Shown here piece after piece: positions 1-6,251 of a stretch of DNA of 13,114 nucleotides. The notes under the pieces are model-generated. The model was not told the DNA's origin. It saw only the letters and a program-made list of their open reading frames with translations, and made no database searches. Origin of the DNA: Actinomycetes bacterium (GTDB lineage Bacteria > Actinomycetota > Acidimicrobiia > Spongiisociales > UBA4744); the NCBI GenBank assembly GCA_024641205.1, contig JAHEDM010000021.1, forward strand, positions 1-13,114. The letters run 5' to 3'. The position numbers and the translations under genes were made by a program. Within the stretch, counting starts at the first letter, position 1, and every line of letters starts with the position of its first letter.

Positions 1-358
1 CGCCACGGCGAACGTCAACCACCGACCAGACGTGACGCCGGTGAGTCGAGGCCCGTAGAGCAATCACATCCAGCGAACTCAGCGGGACCAGCGGGACCCC
101 GAGCGCGGCGGCCAGTCCCTGGGCCGTAGATAGTCCGACCCGAATACCCGTATAGAGACCTGGACCGACATCGATCACAATCGCGTCGAGCTCATGGGGA
201 CGCCAACCGACCTGATCGAAGCAGAAGTCGAGGGCAGAGACTATGAAGGCTCCGTGGCCCGTCCGATCCACTCGATCGGCGGCCGCCACCATGTTCCGCC
301 CGTTCCCGAGCGCAATGGAACTTGCCGGGGTTGCCGTCTCGATGGCAAGCAACCTCAT
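1..358 (-). CDS. tsaB: tRNA t6A biosynthesis protein TsaB (C-terminus beyond window edge)
   Basis: TsaB is the inactive ASKHA-fold partner of TsaD in the complex that, with TsaC and TsaE, adds threonylcarbamoyl to A37 of ANN-decoding tRNAs in the cytoplasm. The window holds the first 119 codons; the gene runs off the left edge. The visible protein starts MRLLAIETATPASSIALG, the usual beta-strand opening with an ATP-fold-like IET/AT motif. Around residues 64-85 it carries DVGPGLYTGIRVGL followed by STAQGLA, the family signature (normally GPGSFTGLRIG). The ATG overlaps the tsaE stop as ATGA, so the two genes are translationally coupled. In related actinobacteria the next genes are rimI and tsaD, which I expect just outside the window. 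The reading frame is open to position 1 with no break. Confidence 0.93.
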   Translation of the reverse strand, partial: MRLLAIETATPASSIALGNGRNMVAAADRVDRTGHGAFIVSALDFCFDQVGWRPHELDAIVIDVGPGLYTGIRVGLSTAQGLAAALGVPLVPLSSLDVIALRASTHRRHVWSVVDVRRG

Positions 359-813
359 TCGACCATCTCCTTGAGAGACCTGGTTTGCCAAGCGCCATGG
401 GCCACGAGACGCACGACCCGATCACTTGGCCCGGTTACTTCGATTTCAACGGCCAGGTGATCGTCCGGCATGGCCGAGACGACCGAGTTGCCCCATTCGA
501 CGATCAACACACCATCGCGTGATCCCTCAAAGAGATCGAGATCGTCCAACTCGTTGAGGGACCCGACGCGATAGACATCGGCGTGGGTGAGCGGCGTGAA
601 CCCGCCCGCATATCGGCGCACCAACATGAAGCTTGGGCTGATCACCGGGTCTTCAATGCCAAGCCCTTCAGCCAGGCCACCGGCGAAGGCAGTCTTGCCT
701 GCCCCCAACTCTCCCACCAACAAGATGATGTCACCCGGCCCAAGAAAACTTGCCAGTCGCCGACCGATCGCTCGCGTCTCAACCTCACTTCCGGAGTGGA
801 GTTCAGTGGTCAT
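355..813 (-). CDS. tsaE: tRNA threonylcarbamoyladenosine biosynthesis ATPase TsaE
   Basis: TsaE is the small P-loop ATPase that drives turnover of the TsaB-TsaD complex in t6A37 synthesis. The 152-residue protein has normal family length. Visible motifs are the Walker A loop GELGAGKT (residues 34-41), the segment SPSFML (59-64, family SPTFTL), HADVYR (77-82, the family HxDxYR motif that binds metal and nucleotide), and VEWG (105-108, family IEW). Its ATG overlaps the upstream uracil-DNA glycosylase stop as ATGA, and its own stop overlaps the tsaB start as ATGA. It is therefore a middle gene of a coupled chain. The TsaE-TsaB pairing is the standard actinobacterial arrangement, downstream of alr. 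Confidence 0.96.
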   Translation of the reverse strand: MTTELHSGSEVETRAIGRRLASFLGPGDIILLVGELGAGKTAFAGGLAEGLGIEDPVISPSFMLVRRYAGGFTPLTHADVYRVGSLNELDDLDLFEGSRDGVLIVEWGNSVVSAMPDDHLAVEIEVTGPSDRVVRLVAHGAWQTRSLKEMVE

Positions 814-1442
814 CCGAATAGCCCCAACTGCTCGACCGGACGCTCAGCGCCGGATATCGACGAGGACTCGGATCGGCCATCGAGCGTGGCCTTGACGAGA
901 GCAAAGTCCTCCTGCATGGAAGCCAGCACCGAGGCAGAGCCCCGCAGCGCAGCCGCCGGATGGAAGGTAGGTATCACCATGCGATTCCACCACGGATAGG
1001 CCCGTCCCCGGAGCCGGGTGATTCCTCGCTCTTCTCTGAGCAACAGTTTCGTAGCGAAGTTGCCGAGAGTCATGACCACGGCCGGATCAATGAGCCGGAT
1101 CTGAGCGGCCAGGTAGTCCTTACATGCAGCGATCTCATCCGGTCGGGGATCACGATTGCCGGGCGGACGGCATTTGACGACGTTGGCGATGTAGACATCG
1201 GACCGCTCCAGCCCAATCTCAGACAAGAGCCGGTTGAGAAGCTGCCCGGCCGCTCCCACGAAAGGCAGGCCCTGGAGATCCTCGTTTCGGCCGGGCCCTT
1301 CGCCGACAAACATCACTTGGGCGCGAGCGCTACCTTCGCCAAATACGACGTTGGTGCGTGTCTCGGCCAGCCGGCACGCAGTGCACGTAGAGGCCTGCTC
1401 GGCCAAAACCATGAGTTCTTGAGCCGCTTCTGTGTCTGACAT
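810..1442 (-). CDS. Family 4 uracil-DNA glycosylase (iron-sulfur type)
   Basis: This enzyme removes uracil from DNA, the first step of base excision repair after cytosine deamination. The 210-residue protein matches family 4 (thermostable, Fe-S) UDGs. Motif 1 is GEGPGRNED (residues 47-55), the C-terminal motif is HPAAALR (161-167) with the conserved His, and a KCRPPGNR block lies at 90-97. Four cysteines, C20 and C23 (CTAC), C91 and C107, fit the 4Fe-4S ligands of this family. The open frame extends 61 codons further upstream, but that part lies antisense to the peptidase gene. The ATG at 1442 sits 4 bp after the peptidase stop and gives the usual N-terminus, so I chose it. The Ser-rich tail after residue 190 ends in EQLGLFG, resembling the QxxLF-type PCNA/beta-clamp binding peptides; a clamp contact is my inference. 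Confidence 0.93.
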   Translation of the reverse strand: MSDTEAAQELMVLAEQASTCTACRLAETRTNVVFGEGSARAQVMFVGEGPGRNEDLQGLPFVGAAGQLLNRLLSEIGLERSDVYIANVVKCRPPGNRDPRPDEIAACKDYLAAQIRLIDPAVVMTLGNFATKLLLREERGITRLRGRAYPWWNRMVIPTFHPAAALRGSASVLASMQEDFALVKATLDGRSESSSISGAERPVEQLGLFG

Positions 1443-1446
1443 TCTC

Positions 1447-2376
1447 TTATCCGGACCCCGACCTTGCCGCCTCCCGCAACGCTGCTTCGATCGCCCGACC
1501 CGTTGCGACAAATGCGGCTTCGCCGACCAGATCGACCGAAGCTTCAACGTCGCCACAGGAGACTGCAAAAGCGGCATCGCCATCATATCGAGTGTGACCG
1601 GGTCGGAGACAGACGGCCAGGGCATCCTGGGATCGAACGGCTACTCGGATCAGGTCATTTCGCTCGAGACGGGCGTTGGTGGCAACCACAACCAAGGTCG
1701 TGTTGGTGGCCGGATCCGGGAGGGTCCCCGGAGGTCCGGGAATGAGCGGTCCGCCCGTCAGGGCCTCACCTTCGAGCGTGAAGACATCCCCGACCGCGTT
1801 GACAACGGCCAGGGCACCGACCAGGGCACCCTCGACCTCCACCGAGACCGATCCGAGCCCGCCCTTGGTCATGGCATCGGCGCCCCTCCATCCGGCCACC
1901 GTCGCACCGGTCCCGGCGCCGACGCTGCCCATCTCAACCGGGTCCACCGACGCGGCGACAAACGCAGCCGCTCCCTCGGTCGGCCCCGGCCGCACGCTCG
2001 AATCACCCACGAACAGGTCGAAGATGACGGCGGTCGGGACGATGGGTACCGGCCCGACGGGGGTTTGGTGACCACGGCCGGACGCTTCGAGTTCGGCCAT
2101 TACGCCGTCGGCGGCGGCCAACCCGAAAGCACTACCCCCGGTCAGAAGGATGGCCTGGATCGTCTCCACCCGCATGCCCGGTGCCAGCAACGCCGTATCC
2201 CGACTGCCGGGAGCCGCCCCGCGTATCTCAACCGCGGCCACGTTCGGCTCCGGAAAAACGACGACGGTGCACCCGGTCATGGCAACCGGATCAGTCCAAT
2301 GGCCGACCTCGATTCCGGGAATGGAGGTGATGGTCAAGGCAGGTACCGTCGCGGCAAGCGGGGCCCAATCTGACAC
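1447..2376 (-). CDS. P1-family (MEROPS S58) N-terminal nucleophile peptidase, DmpA/NylC/Rv1333-like
   Basis: The family comprises self-cleaving N-terminal nucleophile hydrolases: DmpA (L-aminopeptidase/D-Ala-esterase/amidase), BapA beta-aminopeptidases and the nylon-oligomer hydrolase NylC. Visible features are IPGIEVGHWTD near the N-terminus, the glycine-rich LLTGGSAFGLAAADGV (residues 78-92), GSVGAGTGATV (150-160) and NTTLVVVATNA (225-235). By analogy with NylC, which cleaves itself between Asn and Thr, I expect processing between N225 and T226, freeing Thr as nucleophile of the small subunit. Two starts are possible. The GTG at 2376 (numbering used here) has a weak GAG upstream and overlaps alr by 43 bp. 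A TTG at 2337 overlaps the alr stop as TTGA and begins just before the conserved domain, so it may be the true start. The substrate is unknown; D-Ala-containing peptides are an attractive idea given alr upstream. No signal peptide is visible, so it is probably cytoplasmic. Confidence 0.88.
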   Translation of the reverse strand: MSDWAPLAATVPALTITSIPGIEVGHWTDPVAMTGCTVVVFPEPNVAAVEIRGAAPGSRDTALLAPGMRVETIQAILLTGGSAFGLAAADGVMAELEASGRGHQTPVGPVPIVPTAVIFDLFVGDSSVRPGPTEGAAAFVAASVDPVEMGSVGAGTGATVAGWRGADAMTKGGLGSVSVEVEGALVGALAVVNAVGDVFTLEGEALTGGPLIPGPPGTLPDPATNTTLVVVATNARLERNDLIRVAVRSQDALAVCLRPGHTRYDGDAAFAVSCGDVEASVDLVGEAAFVATGRAIEAALREAARSGSG

Positions 2377-3434
2377 ACAATCTCATATGAGATGGTGTCA
2401 AGGTGTTCCGCCCACTGATCGGCGGTTACCTCCTCGGATCCCTGCGACCCGAGCAGCACCACCTCGTCGCCGACTTCCACCGGATCGTCACCCACGTCGA
2501 CCATGACCTGGTCCATCGTGACCGTTCCCGCCAGCGGGTGACGCTTGCCCCTGATCAGCACATCACCCCCGTGGGCTCCGAGCGCCCGCGGTAGGCCATC
2601 CGCATACCCGACCGGCACTGTGGCTACAAGAGCTTCTACGGGGAGGGCTTTCCGGCGACCGTATGACGGCCGGGTTCCTGCCGGAAGGCGTCGCACCAAC
2701 GAAACGTGGGAAACGACTCGCATGGCCGGCCGGAGATCGAGATCCGGAACCATACCCGGAGCGGGACGCTGCCCGTAGATACCAATCCCGACCCGGACGA
2801 GATCGAGCCGCGCTTCGGGATACAGCAAGGTCGCCGCCGTATTGGCCGCATGTCGTATCGGGACTTCGACACCCACGTCATGGAGCATCTGGACGAAACT
2901 ATTGAACGTGTCCAACTGCTTGCGGGTGAAGGCGACATCTTCTTCTGCCACTGCGAAGTGGGTCCAGACGCCCTCGAGGTAGAGGTGCCGATCGGCCACG
3001 ATGGCGGCCACCAGATCTTTGGCGTCGGCAACAGCGGCACCAACGCGATGCATGCCGGTGTCAACCTTCAGGTGGACGGGCAGCGGCTGGTGAGCTGCCT
3101 CGCTCAGCGCCTTGACGAACCCGGTCGTGTAGACCGTCGGGATCAGATTCCATGTGATCACCTCTCCGGCCGACTGCTGTGGCGGTTCGGAAAGCAGAAG
3201 AATCGGGGCTTCGATCCCTGCCTCGCGTAGACGGATGGCCTCCTCAACCAATGCCACCGCCAGCAAGGGGGCACCCGCTTCGAGTGCAGCTTCGGCGACC
3301 GGCACGTCTCCGTGCCCGTACGCGTCGGCCTTGACCACCGCGCAGAGACGAGCAGGAGCCGCTATGTCGGCCAACAGCCGGACGTTGTGAGCGATCGCGT
3401 CGAGGTTGATCTCGACCCAGGAAGGTCTCACCAT
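2334..3434 (-). CDS. alr: Alanine racemase
   Basis: A PLP enzyme converting L-alanine to D-alanine for peptidoglycan. The 366-residue length is standard. The N-terminal TIM barrel carries the PLP lysine K35 in AVVKADAYGHG. HLKVDTGMHR (residues 121-130) contains K123 and R130, equivalent to the carbamylated Lys and its Arg partner in Bacillus Alr. HAANTAA (195-201) and RVGIGIYG (214-221) follow. The C-terminal beta domain carries the second catalytic base Y277 in VGYADGLPR, and MDQ at 307-309. ISYEIVCQIGPRLPRRY near the end is the usual terminus. The ATG overlaps the nnr stop by 7 bp. Its stop overlaps the candidate TTG start of the S58 peptidase. The nnr-alr-tsaE-tsaB order is widespread in Actinobacteria; the peptidase and UDG are inserted between alr and tsaE here. 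Confidence 0.98.
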   Translation of the reverse strand: MVRPSWVEINLDAIAHNVRLLADIAAPARLCAVVKADAYGHGDVPVAEAALEAGAPLLAVALVEEAIRLREAGIEAPILLLSEPPQQSAGEVITWNLIPTVYTTGFVKALSEAAHQPLPVHLKVDTGMHRVGAAVADAKDLVAAIVADRHLYLEGVWTHFAVAEEDVAFTRKQLDTFNSFVQMLHDVGVEVPIRHAANTAATLLYPEARLDLVRVGIGIYGQRPAPGMVPDLDLRPAMRVVSHVSLVRRLPAGTRPSYGRRKALPVEALVATVPVGYADGLPRALGAHGGDVLIRGKRHPLAGTVTMDQVMVDVGDDPVEVGDEVVLLGSQGSEEVTADQWAEHLDTISYEIVCQIGPRLPRRYLP

Positions 3435-4837
3435 GCGAATCTCCCTATCTCGGCGGCCAGTAGGTCCGCCGTCACCGTGCCGCGGTGCGCGAGGGCCGAA
3501 CCCGCCCGGCCGTGCCAGTAGGCCGCCGACCTGCCGGCCGTCTCAGCATCGAGACCCCGGGCAATTAGGGCAGCCGCGAAACCCGTCAGCACATCACCGG
3601 TGCCGATGGTGGCCAGTTCCGCACCCCCGCTGGTTATTGCCCAGAGCTGCTCACCGGCCACGAAAGTCGGCGATCCCTTCAGCACGACAACTGTACCGGT
3701 AGTTGCGGCCAGCTCTTGGGCCCTCTGATATGAGGCTTCCAGCCCGGTGAGCCGATGGAATTCGCCTGCGTGAGGAGTGATGAGGGTTGGCGAAGGCCGC
3801 GTGGCAAGGGCATCCATACTCTTGATCGCATTGATGCCGTCGGCATCGACGACCAGCGGTCCTCTCCATCCCTCCATGAGGCCGGCTACAAAGCCTTCCT
3901 GTCCGGCCCCCAAACCAGTACCGAGCGCCATCACGTCATAACGAACTGCGGCCTCCAAAACTGCAGGTACATCAGCCGGGGAAAACCAGGTCCCGGTTCC
4001 GATCCCGGCGGTCATGATCTCAGCAGCCATTCCGGCGTAGATCGGTTGGAGGGCGGCGGGACACGCAATTGTCACCGCGCCTGCACCACCCATGAGAGCG
4101 CTTCGAGCGGCGAGGTGGGCGGCGCCCGTCAAGCCGGCCGATCCTCCGACGACCAGCACTGATCCGCTCGACCATTTGTGGGCGTGGCGGTGGCGAGCGG
4201 GACGCGGCGCGTCGGGTTCTTCACACAGGAGAAACTCGCCCTCCCCCCCAACGATCCCTATGTCGGCTATCTCGATCCGACCACAGAGTTCGGGCCCTCG
4301 GCCGATCACCTGCCCGACTTTCAAGGCATGGAAGGCAACGGTGCAATCAGCGCTGAAGACCGGGCCCGTAGCCTGTCCGGTCGTGGCGTCCAATCCGCTC
4401 GGGATGTCAACTGCCAGCACCGGAGCCCCGCTGTTTGTCCAGGCCACCGCCTTCTCGGAGAGTCCTCCCCGAAAGCCGGACCCGAACAGAGCGTCGATCA
4501 CGAGGTCGGCCCGAACTGGATCCGCGAGAGGTTTCATCCGCACCCCGGCTTCGACCGCCGCCCGGTGGGCCCATGAGGCAGCGGCGGATTTGGGTGGTGC
4601 CAGGGCATATACCTCCACGGCCGACCCCCGTTGGGAGAGATAACGGGCGGCCACGTACCCATCGCCACCGTTATTGCCCGGCCCGGCCAGCACCACCACC
4701 CGCGAACCATACGAGGCACCCATGGCCACCGCCGCCAGTGCTACCGCCAACCCGGCCCGCTCCATCAGCATCTCGACCGGATCGGCGGCAACTGTGTCTA
4801 AGCGCGCTGACTCCTCGGGCGTAATGACAGCTTTCAT
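3428..4837 (-). CDS. nnr: Bifunctional NAD(P)H-hydrate repair enzyme (epimerase NnrE + dehydratase NnrD)
   Basis: A metabolite-repair enzyme. The N-terminal YjeF_N domain (about residues 1-205) epimerises R- and S-NAD(P)HX, and the C-terminal ribokinase-like domain (about 215-469) dehydrates S-NAD(P)HX back to NAD(P)H using ADP or ATP. In the first domain, AGPGNNGGDGYVAAR (51-65) is the nucleotide-binding loop, DALFGSG (115-121) the active-site Asp region and VDIPSGLD (143-150) the conserved core. In the second, HKWSSGSVLVVGGS (220-233), ITPHAGEF (353-360), VVLKGS (384-389) and IGTGDVLTG (411-419, catalytic D415) are the dehydratase signatures. At 469 residues it is a normal bacterial fusion. 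It opens the leftward coupled chain. Its ATG lies 62 bp from the divergent methyltransferase, so its promoter should lie in that gap or inside the methyltransferase start. No clear Shine-Dalgarno is seen. Confidence 0.97.
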   Translation of the reverse strand: MKAVITPEESARLDTVAADPVEMLMERAGLAVALAAVAMGASYGSRVVVLAGPGNNGGDGYVAARYLSQRGSAVEVYALAPPKSAAASWAHRAAVEAGVRMKPLADPVRADLVIDALFGSGFRGGLSEKAVAWTNSGAPVLAVDIPSGLDATTGQATGPVFSADCTVAFHALKVGQVIGRGPELCGRIEIADIGIVGGEGEFLLCEEPDAPRPARHRHAHKWSSGSVLVVGGSAGLTGAAHLAARSALMGGAGAVTIACPAALQPIYAGMAAEIMTAGIGTGTWFSPADVPAVLEAAVRYDVMALGTGLGAGQEGFVAGLMEGWRGPLVVDADGINAIKSMDALATRPSPTLITPHAGEFHRLTGLEASYQRAQELAATTGTVVVLKGSPTFVAGEQLWAITSGGAELATIGTGDVLTGFAAALIARGLDAETAGRSAAYWHGRAGSALAHRGTVTADLLAAEIGRFAW

Positions 4838-4899
4838 GAGAACGAATGCTACCGCCGGAGTTCACACTTCGAACGGTCACCGTCCACTAGTTTCACCTC
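4838..4899. promoter_or_regulatory. Divergent intergenic region with an 11-bp dyad
   Basis: This 62-bp gap separates the divergent starts of nnr (minus) and the methyltransferase (plus), so both promoters should overlap here. It contains ACGGTCACCGT (4873-4883), a perfect dyad around a single central base. A partly overlapping GTTC-N7-GAAC inverted repeat lies at 4860-4874. On the minus strand TAGCAT, 10 bp before the nnr ATG, is a possible -10 element without a convincing -35. Neither start has a clear Shine-Dalgarno, so leaderless transcripts are possible. An operator role for the dyads is inference. Confidence 0.35.
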
Positions 4900-5631
4900 A
4901 TGGAGTGGTGGGAGCAGTTCTTCAAGGGCGATTGGGTTCAGATCCAAGCAGACTCCTGGACCGAAGACGAGACTGCCGCTCAGGCCGACACCATCGAGCG
5001 GTATCTGGAACTCGAACCCGGCAGTACGGTCCTGGATGTCCCGTGCGGAGAAGGGCGCATCGCTCGCCAATTGGCCGGTCGGGGATACCGGTTGACCGGT
5101 GTCGATCAATCGGCCGCGTTGCTCGATCTAGCTCGCCGGACTGCCGCCGCAGCAGGGCTCGACATCAGTTGGGAACAACGCGACATGCGAAACCTGCACT
5201 GGAGCGAAGCATTCGACGCGGCCGTCTGCTGGTGGGGAAGCTTCGGATACCTCGAGGAAGCCGGGAATGCCACCTTCCTGGACGCCGTGGCCCGGATTCT
5301 CCGGCCGGGTGGGCGGTTGATCCTCGAAACTCACACGGTCGAGACGATCCTGCCCGTATTCCAAACTCGCGGTTGGGAAAAGGCAGGCGATGGGTTTGCC
5401 CTCACCGAGGCCAGGTGGGACCACCAAACTGGTCGGATCGAAACAACCTGGACGCTCCTCGTCGCCGGCAGGACGACCGTCACAAACGCCTCTATCAGGC
5501 TCTACACCTACGCTGAGATTGTGAGATTGCTCAGTGGCGCCGGCTTCCAAAAAGTGCGAGGCGTCGACCCGAGCCACGACGCCGATTTCCGGCTCGGCTC
5601 ACGACAACTGGTCTTCGTAGCGGAGAAGTAG
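4900..5631 (+). CDS. Class I SAM-dependent methyltransferase, substrate unknown
   Basis: The 243-residue protein has the Rossmann-fold methyltransferase core. Motif I is VLDVPCGEGRIARQLA (residues 44-59), binding the SAM methionine and ribose. The acidic end of strand 2 is GVDQS (67-71), and the usual helix SAALLDLARR follows. Strand 4 is FDAAVCWWGSFGYLEE, and ARILRPGGRLILET is the typical post-IV segment. The C-terminal region (about 150-243) is a beta-rich substrate part with LYTYAEIVRLLSGAGF, common in small-molecule or protein methyltransferases of the Methyltransf_11/25 type. Nothing identifies the substrate. It is the only plus-strand gene in the window. It lies between acpS and nnr, which are usually near each other in this block, so it looks like a local insertion. 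Its base composition does not stand out by eye. Confidence 0.9.
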   Translation: MEWWEQFFKGDWVQIQADSWTEDETAAQADTIERYLELEPGSTVLDVPCGEGRIARQLAGRGYRLTGVDQSAALLDLARRTAAAAGLDISWEQRDMRNLHWSEAFDAAVCWWGSFGYLEEAGNATFLDAVARILRPGGRLILETHTVETILPVFQTRGWEKAGDGFALTEARWDHQTGRIETTWTLLVAGRTTVTNASIRLYTYAEIVRLLSGAGFQKVRGVDPSHDADFRLGSRQLVFVAEK

Positions 5632-5664
5632 ACGGGTAGTTGGTGGCTAGTAATTGAGAGTCGA

Positions 5665-5689
5665 CGAATCACACGACCAAGGTGGTTCG
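5665..5689. terminator. Candidate hairpin between convergent methyltransferase and acpS
   Basis: CGAATCAC (5665-5672) can pair with GTGGTTCG (5682-5689), 8 bp with one G-U pair, around a 9-base loop. It lies 34 bp after the methyltransferase stop. A pyrimidine-rich tract (about 5690-5728) follows on the plus strand but lacks a clean U-run. It could slow or stop transcription of the methyltransferase and, read the other way, of acpS. This is a weak call based on position and pairing. Confidence 0.3.
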
Positions 5690-5726
5690 CTTCCCACTTG
5701 CCGCTCTTCTCCTTTCCCCTTCCCCC

Positions 5727-6101
5727 TCAATGCTCGCCAACCGCAACCGCGAACACCATCGCCGTATCATCCGTGTGGGTGATGGTGACCAGTACCTCGG
5801 TCACGCCCAGCTGTGCAGCCCTGGCCTGGGCAGTCCCGAAGAGATTGACCCGGGGGGCACCTCCGCCGGTGATCTCGATGTCCTGCCAGCGAATCCGGCG
5901 CCAACCGGTTCCCATGCTTTTCATGACGGCTTCTTTGCCGGCAAATCGGGCGGCATAGCGGCGAGCCGGGTGTGCGAACCGGGAGGCATAGGCTCGCTCG
6001 TGTTCGGTGAAGACACGCTCAGGAAAGCGTTCGTACTTCTCGAGCAATGCCTGAACCCGATCGATCTCAGCCAGGTCGACACCCAACCCAATGATGCGCA
6101 T
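5727..6101 (-). CDS. acpS: Holo-[acyl-carrier-protein] synthase (4'-phosphopantetheinyl transferase)
   Basis: AcpS transfers 4'-phosphopantetheine from CoA to the serine of apo-ACP, activating it for fatty acid synthesis. The 124-residue protein has family length. GLGVDLAEIDRV (residues 5-16) contains the Mg-binding Asp9, FTEHERAYA (31-39) is the second signature, and RFAGKEAVMKSMGTG (52-66) contains the Mg ligand Glu57 and the CoA-binding Lys. The C-terminal ITHTDDTAMVFAVA (107-120) replaces the commoner SISH...A motif but keeps His109. The ATG is fixed by the conserved N-terminus although no Shine-Dalgarno precedes it. The 145 bp between it and the glmS stop carry only the glmS hairpin. The acpS-nnr-alr order is classical, here broken by the plus-strand methyltransferase downstream. 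Confidence 0.96.
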   Translation of the reverse strand: MRIIGLGVDLAEIDRVQALLEKYERFPERVFTEHERAYASRFAHPARRYAARFAGKEAVMKSMGTGWRRIRWQDIEITGGGAPRVNLFGTAQARAAQLGVTEVLVTITHTDDTAMVFAVAVGEH

Positions 6102-6224
6102 GGAACAACGCTACAAGCTTCTCGGCTGGGCCGCCTGGCGGGAACGGGCCTCCCTCCGCCATTTCGGGGACCTCCTCCAGCCCGGCTCCAATTCCGCCTA
6201 CTCCTCAGGGCAAGGCAAGTACGA

Positions 6225-6251
6225 AGTAGTGCCGCCTTCGGCGGCACTACT
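6225..6251 (-). terminator. Strong hairpin overlapping the glmS stop codon
   Basis: A perfect inverted repeat, AGTAGTGCCGCC (6225-6236) and GGCGGCACTACT (6240-6251), with a 3-base loop. On the minus strand the first arm contains the glmS TAG stop (6249-6247). The RNA is a 12-bp GC-rich stem followed by UUCGUACUUG, which is not a real U-run. It could be an atypical intrinsic terminator, a 3'-end stabilising structure for the glmS message, or a modulator of read-through into acpS. The stem is certain; the function is inferred. Confidence 0.6.

Noticed and set aside
1443..1625. A 61-codon in-frame extension of the uracil-DNA glycosylase
   Set aside because: It lies wholly within the peptidase gene in another frame; the family N-terminus fits the ATG at 1442.
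1432..2373. A 313-codon plus-strand open frame opposite the S58 peptidase
   Set aside because: Low-complexity Arg/Gly/Pro-rich translation typical of antisense GC-rich DNA; the minus-strand protein has clear conserved motifs.
4860..4874. GTTC-N7-GAAC repeat as an SOS (LexA) box
   Set aside because: The actinobacterial and Bacillus LexA sites have GAAC-N4-GTTC; the half-sites here have the opposite order and wrong spacing.
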